Origin: Calliphora vicina
Taxonomy: Eukaryota > Arthropoda > Insecta > Diptera > Calliphoridae
Reading direction: 5' to 3'
Length of the DNA: 64,000 bases
Assembly: GCF_958450345.1 (NCBI RefSeq)
Contig: NC_088781.1
Coordinates: 123,578,431-123,642,430 of the forward strand
Shown: in pieces, positions 35,604 through 46,970 of the stretch
Position numbering within the stretch: the first letter of the stretch is position 1
Layout of the letters: each line of letters starts with the position of its first letter
Translations under genes and position numbers: made by a program
Notes under the pieces: generated by a model
Database searches by the model: none
What the model saw: only the letters and a program-made list of their open reading frames with translations
What the model was told of the DNA's origin: nothing

Positions 35604-35745
35604 CTTACTCAATTATCTCTTGAGTTGTTCCACTTTTAGTTTTTCAAACTACATGCTTATTATTTTGCAATCCCACTTCTCGCACCAATTTTTACATTTT
35701 TACCTTTTACAAACGGTGGTTTATTTATTGAATGCTTTATAAAAT

Positions 35746-36849
35746 CGACAAAATAATGATAAATGATATGTGTCTAACACTGTCAACTAATTAAATTCAA
35801 AGTATTTAAATATTTTTGTCTTGATATAGGGTATTAAAAAGGATGTTTAGCACTTGCATGCGTGATTTCCTTTATTTTTTTTCTCAAAGAATTTGTCAGT
35901 TGTTTCCTTTTTTATACTTTCAAGAGTTTTTATGGTTTTATTATTTTTATAGTTGAAGCAAGATTATTTTGCTACTTTCATCACAATTTGTTTTTGTTCT
36001 TGTTATTGGCCTGAAGCTGGTAATGTGTTCTTTTGTTTTTTTTTGGTTTGATGAACTAGTGACTGTAATTGTGTCAGTTTGGTAGAAAATAAACAAAAAT
36101 AAAATAGAAGAATAAGAAACGAACCAAATGTAATTGAGTCAATTGTTAACGCATGTCTGACATATGGTTGTTGAAGTGCTATCTTTATATGTTTGAGATA
36201 AAAATCTGAGTTTTTTGTTTGTGAAAATACCAAAAACATACTAAAGAAAATAGAAAAAAATCTTACTGTTTTAATAGGACAAACAATTCAATTACAAAAA
36301 CCATAAAAAAGGTTGTTATTAAATGTATCTTTTCTTTAAAGAGACAAACTTTAAATCCTTTTCTAGTTAAAATATTAAATTGTAATAATTTGTTTTTAAT
36401 TTGCTAGCTGTAATAGTCCCGTGTTTGAATCCTCCAAAACATGCCAATTAAGAAGCAAACGGTGGAAAAACTCCACAATTACTGCAGCTTTTCTTTTTGT
36501 AACTTTTGAACTAATTACCCAACAATATTGTTGAACAACCAACAGGAATTGTGTGTTAAACTGCACACTTTACAAGTATAAACTTCAAAAGTTTTTTTTA
36601 CTTATTCAATCTGTTTCTGCTTAAAACTTTGTTGGAGTTTATTAAAAGATTTGTGTCAGTCAGATAATTGGCGAGTTGTTTTTTAAAATAATGCCTGCAT
36701 AAAATGGTAGGAAAGATTGGTGCTTTAAATTAGTTTTTAATTTAGTTTATTATTTGTGTAATAAATACTAATTGCATAAAGCACTTGGGCGTATGAGTAT
36801 TTTTATTTAAGCATGAAATCAATATTAAGTATACGTTTTTATATTTTAA
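35746..36849. other. Non-coding AT-rich stretch
   Basis: No gene or repeat recognised. 36,850 starts the first recognisable 35-bp repeat. Confidence 0.4.
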
Positions 36850-38605
36850 GGATTGCTTAAAACTTGACTTACTAAAGATCCATAAATTGACTAACTGAAG
36901 ATCCTTGATTGCTGCCTTAAATTTACTGACTAAAGATCCACGATTGCTGTCTTAAATTGACAATCCAATTAGCCATGATTGCTGCCTTAAATTGACTAAT
37001 TAAATATCCACATTTGTTGCCCTAAATTGACTGGCTAAAGATCCACGATTGTTGCCTTAAATTTACTAACTGAAGATTCTCGATTGCTGCCTTAAATTGA
37101 CTAACTACAGATTCACGATTGCTGCTTCAAATTTACTAACTAAAGATCTACGATTGCTACCTTAAATTGACTAAAGAAAGATCCAAACTTGTTGCTTTAA
37201 TTTGACTAAATAAAGAACCACAACTGCTGCCCTCAATTGACTAATTACAGATCCACAATTGATTCCTTAAATTGACTAATGAATGATTCACGATTGCTGC
37301 CTTAATTTGATAAACTAAAGATCCAGGATTGCTGCCTTAGATTGACTAACTAAAGATCCAGGATCGCTGCCTTAAATTGACTAAATATAGATCCACGATT
37401 GCTGCCTTAAAATGACTAACTAGGGATCCACGATTGCTGCCTTAAAATGACTAACTAAAGACCCACAATTGTTGCCTTAAATTGGCTAACTAAAGAACCA
37501 CTATTGATGTCTCAAATTGACTTACTAAATATCCAGGATCACTGCCTTGAATTGACTAACTAAAGATCCTCGATTGCTGCCTTAAATTAACTAACTAGTG
37601 ATCCACGATTGCTGCCTGAAATTGAATATCTATAGATCCATGATTGCTGTCTTAATTTGACAAACTAAAGATCCATGATTGCTGCCTTAGATTGACAAAT
37701 TAACGATCCACTATTGCTGCCTTAAATTTAGATCTATTATTGCTGCCTTAGATTCATGATTGCTTCCTTAAATTGCCTAACTAAAGATCCACATTGGCAG
37801 CCTTAAATTGGCTATCTAAACAACCACGATTGTTTTCTCAAATTGCCTTACTAAAGCTCCAGGATCGCTGCCTTAAATTGACTAACTAAAGATCCTCGAT
37901 TGATGCCTTAAATTGACTAACTAGTGATCCACGATTGCTGCCTGAAATTGAATAACTAAGGATCCATGATTGCTATCTTAATTCTACAAACTAAAGATCC
38001 ATGACTGCTGAATTAGATTGACAAATTAGCAATCGACTATTGCTACCTTAAATTGACTAACTAAAGAAACGCAATTGCTGCCTTAAATTTAAAATTAAAT
38101 ATCCACAATTGATGCCTTAAATAGACTAATGAAAGATTCACGATTGCTGCCTTAATTTGAGAAACTAAAGATCCAGTATTGCTGTCTTAGATTGACCAAC
38201 TAATGATCCATGATCGACTAATTAAAGATCATGGAGCCTTAAATTGACTAAATATAGATCCACGATTGCTGCCTTACATAGACTAACTAAAGACCCACAA
38301 TTGTTGCCTTAATTTGACTAACTAAAGAACCGAGATTGCTGTCTCAAATTGACTAACTAAATATCCAAAATTGCTGCCATAAATTGACTAACTAGTGATC
38401 CACGATTGCTGCCTGAAATTGAATATCTAAAGATCCGTGATTGCTGCCTTAAATTGACAAGTCAACGATCCACTATTGATCCTTAAATTTAGATCTACTA
38501 CTTCTTAGATCTTTCTTCTTTAAATTAACTAACTAAATATCCATGATTGCTGCCTTAAATGGACTAACTAGAGATCCACGATTGCAGTCTAAATCTGACT
38601 AATCA
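36850..38605 (+). repeat. Diverged 35-bp satellite (A)
   Basis: About 45-50 tandem monomers of 35 bp with core GATCCACGATTGCTGCC, TTAAATTGACTAACTAAA. Monomers differ at many sites, with missing or extra bases, so the array is old. 38,606-38,770 holds still more degenerate pieces (CCACGATTGAA and similar). The same sequence in reverse complement makes up array B (46,971-52,344). Confidence 0.9.
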
Positions 38606-39834
38606 GGACTATACAAAGACCTTACGATTCAAGCAAACCAATGAATAAATAAAGAGCTATAACTGAAACAGCATACTGACTTTATAAAGACCAAGATTGA
38701 ACCACGAATATGTAAAAAACCACGATTGAAGCTACACCCAAACTATAAGCGTGTGATATTGAAAACAAAGTCTTTGACAAATCCTTGAAGGACATTCGAA
38801 GAACTCAAAAATATTTTAATATAAACACTAAAATGTACCAACTTTAAAAAAATTATTATTTAAATATTTACATTGACCTTAAAAATAAGAAAACAAGAGA
38901 AACTCCAAACTCCCTTAACCAAAGAACCACCAACTAAATTAAAAACTTTTCTTTTTCTGTCTGTACCAACTCACTTTTTGTTCGTGCTCCCACAACAGCA
39001 TTCACTCGCACATTTAACTACTCACATATTTAGTCACTCATTTCAAACATAAAATGACGGACTGACTACCTAATCAAGGTAATGATATCAAAACTTGGTG
39101 TATTTTTAATGTTTTCTTTCTACATTTTTTTCCCTAGTTATAAATTCAAGCCAACTTCCATTTAAATACAGTATTTTCATCATTCAAACAAACAGTTTAG
39201 TTCATTTCTTGTTTAAACCATTAGAGAGTAGCACATTTAGTTTCCCATTTTTTTATAACTTTATTTTTTAATTTTAGTTTTTTTATAATTTTGTTGCTAC
39301 GTTTTTGGCTTTTTTTATGTGTATGCTCCATAGAAATTACGTGAACACTGGCTCATGATGATGCACTATATTAAATTAAATTGCAATGGAAACAAATAGA
39401 AAAATGAGAGAGCAAAACAAAAAGAAATGTACAAAATTAGCTGGTTACTAAAAAGAATTGGAAAATTTTTGTAAAAATAGACTTATGTAAATAGGATTTG
39501 GTGGAAATTGTAATGTTTACATAAGCCCTAATTTTTTAAAGAGATTTTTCTATAAACGGATATAAATAATTAAATTGTGAAATAAAGTGGTAAAGAGATG
39601 TGATTTTTTGAAGGAAGAAACATTTAGCTTTTTTCTTATGAAATGTTATAGCAGGTTAATAAACCGACAAAGTTCGATATGTGTTGATGTGTTTTGTAGA
39701 TGACTGAAAAAAGAACTCTAATTGAAAATAAATGTTATAGAACTTCTAAGTGAATTGGATAATTTTATTAGAATTTAATTTTAAAATTAAATATAATTCT
39801 TAAAATTATAATTTAGTTGGTAGAATTGAATTTG
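38606..39834. other. Non-coding AT-rich spacer between satellites
   Basis: Contains degenerate 35-bp repeat scraps to 38,770; the rest is AT-rich. No gene seen. Confidence 0.4.
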
Positions 39835-42800
39835 TAGTCATAGTCTAGTCATAGTCTAGTCATAGTCTAGTCATAGTCTAGTCATAGTCTAGTCATAGTC
39901 TAGTCATAGTCTAGTCATAGTCTAGTCATAGTCTAGTCATAGTCTAGTCATAGTCTAGTCATAGTCTAGTCATAGTCTAGTCATAGTCTAGTCATAGTCT
40001 AGTCATAGTCTAGTCATAGTCTAGTCATAGTCTAGTCATAGTCTAGTCATAGTCTAGTCATAGTCTAGTCATAGTCTAGTCATAGTCTAGTCATAGTCTA
40101 GTCATAGTCTAGTCATAGTCTAGTCATAGTCTAGTCATAGTCTAGTCATAGTCTAGTCATAGTCTAGTCATAGTCTAGTCATAGTCTAGTCATAGTCTAG
40201 TCATAGTCTAGTCATAGTCTAGTCATAGTCTAGTCATAGTCTAGTCATAGTCTAGTCATAGTCTAGTCATAGTCTAGTCATAGTCTAGTCATAGTCTAGT
40301 CATAGTCTAGTCATAGTCTAGTCATAGTCTAGTCATAGTCTAGTCATAGTCTAGTCATAGTCTAGTCATAGTCTAGTCATAGTCTAGTCATAGTCTAGTC
40401 ATAGTCTAGTCATAGTCTAGTCATAGTCTAGTCATAGTCTAGTCATAGTCTAGTCATAGTCTAGTCATAGTCTAGTCATAGTCTAGTCATAGTCTAGTCA
40501 TAGTCTAGTCATAGTCTAGTCATAGTCTAGTCATAGTCTAGTCATAGTCTAGTCATAGTCTAGTCATAGTCTAGTCATAGTCTAGTCATAGTCTAGTCAT
40601 AGTCTAGTCATAGTCTAGTCATAGTCTAGTCATAGTCTAGTCATAGTCTAGTCATAGTCTAGTCATAGTCTAGTCATAGTCTAGTCATAGTCTAGTCATA
40701 GTCTAGTCATAGTCTAGTCATAGTCTAGTCATAGTCTAGTCATAGTCTAGTCATAGTCTAGTCATAGTCTAGTCATAGTCTAGTCATAGTCTAGTCATAG
40801 TCTAGTCATAGTCTAGTCATAGTCTAGTCATAGTCTAGTCATAGTCTAGTCATAGTCTAGTCATAGTCTAGTCATAGTCTAGTCATAGTCTAGTCATAGT
40901 CTAGTCATAGTCTAGTCATAGTCTAGTCATAGTCTAGTCATAGTCTAGTCATAGTCTAGTCATAGTCTAGTCATAGTCTAGTCATAGTCTAGTCATAGTC
41001 TAGTCATAGTCTAGTCATAGTCTAGTCATAGTCTAGTCATAGTCTAGTCATAGTCTAGTCATAGTCTAGTCATAGTCTAGTCATAGTCTAGTCATAGTCT
41101 AGTCATAGTCTAGTCATAGTCTAGTCATAGTCTAGTCATAGTCTAGTCATAGTCTAGTCATAGTCTAGTCATAGTCTAGTCATAGTCTAGTCATAGTCTA
41201 GTCATAGTCTAGTCATAGTCTAGTCATAGTCTAGTCATAGTCTAGTCATAGTCTAGTCATAGTCTAGTCATAGTCTAGTCATAGTCTAGTCATAGTCTAG
41301 TCATAGTCTAGTCATAGTCTAGTCATAGTCTAGTCATAGTCTAGTCATAGTCTAGTCATAGTCTAGTCATAGTCTAGTCATAGTCTAGTCATAGTCTAGT
41401 CATAGTCTAGTCATAGTCTAGTCATAGTCTAGTCATAGTCTAGTCATAGTCTAGTCATAGTCTAGTCATAGTCTAGTCATAGTCTAGTCATAGTCTAGTC
41501 ATAGTCTAGTCATAGTCTAGTCATAGTCTAGTCATAGTCTAGTCATAGTCTAGTCATAGTCTAGTCATAGTCTAGTCATAGTCTAGTCATAGTCTAGTCA
41601 TAGTCTAGTCATAGTCTAGTCATAGTCTAGTCATAGTCTAGTCATAGTCTAGTCATAGTCTAGTCATAGTCTAGTCATAGTCTAGTCATAGTCTAGTCAT
41701 AGTCTAGTCATAGTCTAGTCATAGTCTAGTCATAGTCTAGTCATAGTCATAGTCATAGTCATAGTCATAGTCATAGTCTAGTCATAGTCTAGTCATAGTC
41801 TAGTCATAGTCTAGTCATAGTCTAGTCATAGTCTAGTCATAGTCTAGTCATAGTCTAGTCATAGTCTAGTCATAGTCTAGTCATAGTCTAGTCATAGTCT
41901 AGTCATAGTCTAGTCATAGTCTAGTCATAGTCTAGTCATAGTCTAGTCATAGTCTAGTCATAGTCTAGTCATAGTCTAGTCATAGTCTAGTCATAGTCTA
42001 GTCATAGTCTAGTCATAGTCTAGTCATAGTCTAGTCATAGTCTAGTCATAGTCTAGTCATAGTCTAGTCATAGTCTAGTCATAGTCTAGTCATAGTCTAG
42101 TCATAGTCTAGTCATAGTCTAGTCATAGTCTAGTCATAGTCTAGTCATAGTCTAGTCATAGTCTAGTCATAGTCTAGTCATAGTCTAGTCATAGTCTAGT
42201 CATAGTCTAGTCATAGTCTAGTCATAGTCTAGTCATAGTCTAGTCATAGTCTAGTCATAGTCTAGTCATAGTCTAGTCATAGTCTAGTCATAGTCTAGTC
42301 ATAGTCTAGTCATAGTCTAGTCATAGTCTAGTCATAGTCTAGTCATAGTCTAGTCATAGTCTAGTCATAGTCTAGTCATAGTCTAGTCATAGTCTAGTCA
42401 TAGTCTAGTCATAGTCTAGTCATAGTCTAGTCATAGTCTAGTCATAGTCTAGTCATAGTCTAGTCATAGTCTAGTCATAGTCTAGTCATAGTCTAGTCAT
42501 AGTCTAGTCATAGTCTAGTCATAGTCTAGTCATAGTCTAGTCATAGTCTAGTCATAGTCTAGTCATAGTCTAGTCATAGTCTAGTCATAGTCTAGTCATA
42601 GTCTAGTCATAGTCTAGTCATAGTCTAGTCATAGTCTAGTCATAGTCTAGTCATAGTCTAGTCATAGTCTAGTCATAGTCTAGTCATAGTCTAGTCATAG
42701 TCTAGTCATAGTCTAGTCATAGTCTAGTCATAGTCTAGTCATAGTCTAGTCATAGTCTAGTCATAGTCTAGTCATAGTCTAGTCATAGTCTAGTCATAGT

Positions 42801-44585
42801 CTAGTCATAGTCTAGTCATAGTCTAGTCATAGTCTAGTCATAGTCTAGTCATAGTCTAGTCATAGTCTAGTCATAGTCTAGTCATAGTCTAGTCATAGTC
42901 TAGTCATAGTCTAGTCATAGTCTAGTCATAGTCTAGTCATAGTCTAGTCATAGTCTAGTCATAGTCTAGTCATAGTCTAGTCATAGTCTAGTCATAGTCT
43001 AGTCATAGTCTAGTCATAGTCTAGTCATAGTCTAGTCATAGTCTAGTCATAGTCTAGTCATAGTCTAGTCATAGTCTAGTCATAGTCTAGTCATAGTCTA
43101 GTCATAGTCTAGTCATAGTCTAGTCATAGTCTAGTCATAGTCTAGTCATAGTCTAGTCATAGTCTAGTCATAGTCTAGTCATAGTCTAGTCATAGTCTAG
43201 TCATAGTCTAGTCATAGTCTAGTCATAGTCTAGTCATAGTCTAGTCATAGTCTAGTCATAGTCTAGTCATAGTCTAGTCATAGTCTAGTCATAGTCTAGT
43301 CATAGTCTAGTCATAGTCTAGTCATAGTCTAGTCATAGTCTAGTCATAGTCTAGTCATAGTCTAGTCATAGTCTAGTCATAGTCTAGTCATAGTCTAGTC
43401 ATAGTCTAGTCATAGTCTAGTCATAGTCTAGTCATAGTCTAGTCATAGTCTAGTCATAGTCTAGTCATAGTCTAGTCATAGTCTAGTCATAGTCTAGTCA
43501 TAGTCTAGTCATAGTCTAGTCATAGTCTAGTCATAGTCTAGTCATAGTCTAGTCATAGTCTAGTCATAGTCTAGTCATAGTCTAGTCATAGTCTAGTCAT
43601 AGTCTAGTCATAGTCTAGTCATAGTCTAGTCATAGTCTAGTCATAGTCTAGTCATAGTCTAGTCATAGTCTAGTCATAGTCTAGTCATAGTCTAGTCATA
43701 GTCTAGTCATAGTCTAGTCATAGTCTAGTCATAGTCTAGTCATAGTCTAGTCATAGTCTAGTCATAGTCTAGTCATAGTCTAGTCATAGTCTAGTCATAG
43801 TCTAGTCATAGTCTAGTCATAGTCTAGTCATAGTCTAGTCATAGTCTAGTCATAGTCTAGTCATAGTCTAGTCATAGTCTAGTCATAGTCTAGTCATAGT
43901 CTAGTCATAGTCTAGTCATAGTCTAGTCATAGTCTAGTCATAGTCTAGTCATAGTCTAGTCATAGTCTAGTCATAGTCTAGTCATAGTCTAGTCATAGTC
44001 TAGTCATAGTCTAGTCATAGTCTAGTCATAGTCTAGTCATAGTCTAGTCATAGTCTAGTCATAGTCTAGTCATAGTCTAGTCATAGTCTAGTCATAGTCT
44101 AGTCATAGTCTAGTCATAGTCTAGTCATAGTCTAGTCATAGTCTAGTCATAGTCTAGTCATAGTCTAGTCATAGTCTAGTCATAGTCTAGTCATAGTCTA
44201 GTCATAGTCTAGTCATAGTCTAGTCATAGTCTAGTCATAGTCTAGTCATAGTCTAGTCATAGTCTAGTCATAGTCTAGTCATAGTCTAGTCATAGTCTAG
44301 TCATAGTCTAGTCATAGTCTAGTCATAGTCTAGTCATAGTCTAGTCATAGTCTAGTCATAGTCTAGTCATAGTCTAGTCATAGTCTAGTCATAGTCTAGT
44401 CATAGTCTAGTCATAGTCTAGTCATAGTCTAGTCATAGTCTAGTCATAGTCTAGTCATAGTCTAGTCATAGTCTAGTCATAGTCTAGTCATAGTCTAGTC
44501 ATAGTCTAGTCATAGTCTAGTCATAGTCTAGTCATAGTCTAGTCATAGTCTAGTCATAGTCTAGTCATAGTCTAGTCGTAGTCTG
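39835..44585. repeat. 11-bp satellite (CATAGTCTAGT)n
   Basis: About 430 near-identical tandem copies of an 11-bp unit, CATAGTCTAGT, which itself reads as a 6-mer (CATAGT) plus a 5-mer (CTAGT). A single break in the pattern at 41,741-41,776 has six consecutive TCATAG units without the 5-mer step, and one variant (GTCGTAGTC) sits at the right edge near 44,575. All reading frames have stops, and there is no coding potential. High homogeneity implies recent amplification or continuing gene conversion, and the array length in an assembly may be unreliable. Confidence 0.97.
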
Positions 44586-46844
44586 GGTTTTGCTTCTCCT
44601 CTTAATGGGTTAAAATCCAATAAAAATGCTGTCCATTTTTTCCCAAAGATGCATTATTACAAACTTATAAGTCATAAAAAATGCATGAGCAGTTCCTGCG
44701 AAATGTATATTCTTACTAACAAATAACATGTCAACAAGTTATGCAACCTTGTCTTGTCATCATCAACACGTATGTCAATTATAAACTCACACACTCACTT
44801 AAATAACGTCACACACATGTTTACACTCACTTTCACAAGAAACGGCAATCATATTCGTCCGCAGTCAAAAACAGCATTTACTCATTTCCATATCCTTTTG
44901 TTGTATGAGTGTGTGCGTTTTGTATGCACACAGTGTAACAATCGCATTGATGACATTTATGTGTTTTTGTTGTATTGTTATCGATGATGTGTGCGTGCGT
45001 GTACATGTGTTGCTGTAATAGTATGCAGATTGTAAAATACAATCATTGGCTGAGTATGCGTAACATATCAATAATATTGGCCGCTAGCTCCACCGCCAAT
45101 AACAAAAACAACGTTAACATGAATACGAAAAACCATTATTTGGTATGTAAGCAGATGTGTTTGTGTAAGGGAATGTGTGTGTGCTAGTGTTTATGCTTGT
45201 ATTGGTAATGATGGTTCGTTGTTGTTATTTTTGTTGGTGTACTACACCAATATTGGTTTTGATTCCTTTTTTTGTTGTTTTTTTGTTTTCGATCATCATG
45301 GTGTTTTATATTCTTTCACTCAATTGTCTGCTTACGTGAGATTGTATGTTTATGTTTGCTTCATTCAATACATGAGTGTGTAAGTTTAATAGTGCGTGTG
45401 ATTACTGGGACGAGGGTCGTAAGAAAAATTATGTAAAAAATGCATACTATGCACTGATGTATGCTTCTCCAAATATTATAACCTTTACTATCTAAACGAA
45501 GATGAAGTGGAATCGTTTCAACATGCAGGTGCCCTTTTTTAGTTGGTTTTTAAATTCTTATGTTTATTATTCGTGAGCCACTTCTAAATGCAAAATATTT
45601 GTCCGAGACCAACATTCTCGCAAAACTTGGTGCTAGAAACTGGGTGCTAGTTCTTAAAAATAGTGACAGTTTTTTTAAAAGGAAACAAATAGTGCTATTT
45701 GTCTTGTATTCAAATTAATACTTTTTCCTAATAACTAGCCATAAGTAACTTTTAGAAGACATTTCTTCGTATCTTCCAGAAGTGAAACAATTCGTAGAAG
45801 TCAGTAAAAAGTCTACACAGTTATACACATTCTTCCCGAGTGAAAGTTCTATGATAGAAATTGGGGTCAGGGAACCATCGTATATGTATTAGTACACTTA
45901 TGTACATGTACGTATGTATGAGTTTATTTGTAAACATGTATAGGTGCGTACGTGTATATGTCATCATAATCTGGTTTATAGCTGACATTATTATTGCCGC
46001 TTGTGTTATTTGTTGTTGTAGCTGTTGGTATTTTTGGTTGGTATTTTGTAAATTTTGTTGAAAATTAAACCACAACATTTAATGACAAGCTAATTATGCG
46101 TACAAACGATTTATAAATATTTTATACATGTAAGTCAATTTGTTGTTTATCATTTTATTTGTCACATTTTTTTGCTGTAAAAGCAGGAGAAGTTTGTAGT
46201 GGTTGGAGGGGGAAGGGGTGTGTTAGGAAAATAAGGCAGGGTGTAATTTTCCCCCGTCTTTGATTTTTCTGTTTATGCTTTTGTTTATAAATGACTGATT
46301 AAAATTATGTGGTTAAATTATAGACATATATGTCTGTATATATATATTAAAGTTGATAAATATTTGTATTTCTGTATATTGTAGCACAGTGTATGTTTGA
46401 TAGAGTATTTTATATATATATGAGTGATAATATATTACAAGTGACAGGTTTAAACGTTTTTTGTTTACTACAGTTTTAACAATGGCATTTATTGTAGGAT
46501 TTTCCTCCATATGAGGTGAAATTAATCAGTTAATTATAATTAAATTTATAATAGTGCGTTAAGTGTTAATTTTATTATCGCTGATCATATTATTATGGGT
46601 AAATATTATTGCAATTATGTGTCATAATATAATTTTAGACTATTAATAATTAAGTGGTTCATTGGTGTCAATTAAGCTGGAGAAGTACAAACAATAAAGA
46701 TTGGAAAATCAAAAATTTTAGATAATTTTGTAAGGAACCTACAGTTACTTCGGGTGGGGTTATGTCCATAAATTTAAATACATTTTTGTTATTGTTCTTT
46801 TTACTTTCACCGTTTGTAACACATACAAATATTTGTCGCAGACA
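44586..46844. other. Non-coding stretch with TG-rich microsatellite-like runs
   Basis: No supportable gene. Plus- and minus-strand frames at 44,754-45,400 derive from TGTGTG/CACACA-rich sequence. AT-rich elsewhere. Confidence 0.4.
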
Positions 46845-46960
46845 CTCATTAGTATATATATTCTGGGTCCTTATAAGATTCTACGACGATCTAGCTCGTC
46901 TGTCTGTTACACGATATGGCCCAAACGAAAGGAGCTAGCTGTGTGAAATTTTCCACAATT
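46845..46960 (+). mobile_element. Fragment of Helitron-like (mini-me) element
   Basis: Contains GTATATATATTCTGGGTCC, TTATAAGATTCTACGACG and CGTCTGTCTG in the order of the 5' part of the elements at 12,697 and 50,710. It abuts the first repeat of satellite B, so it may mark the left edge of the array. Confidence 0.55.
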
Positions 46961-46970
46961 ACGATTTATA

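Larger units (their letters stand above)
33005..35745 (-). mobile_element. Decayed Ty3/Gypsy-like LTR retrotransposon
   Basis: On the minus strand, in order: a short 5' LTR remnant (about 35,745-35,690), a candidate primer-binding region (TGGTGCGAGAAGTGGGATTG, ending about 35,690-35,660), a gag region (35,603-34,504), a protease-like region (34,340-34,107), a region of stops, a candidate polypurine tract (GGGGGGTGGGC, about 33,571-33,561) and a 3' LTR (33,555-33,005). The RT, RNase H and integrase genes are missing, so the element lost most of pol. It is a dead relic; its LTR family recurs at 13,690 and 19,308. The strand and order are consistent with an LTR retroelement; clade assignment to Ty3/Gypsy is inference from the gag and protease blocks. 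Confidence 0.7.

Noticed and set aside
39835..44585. Promoter, origin or telomere function for the 11-bp array
   Set aside because: The unit is not a telomere repeat of insects (TTAGG) and has no promoter features. No functional claim can be supported from sequence.
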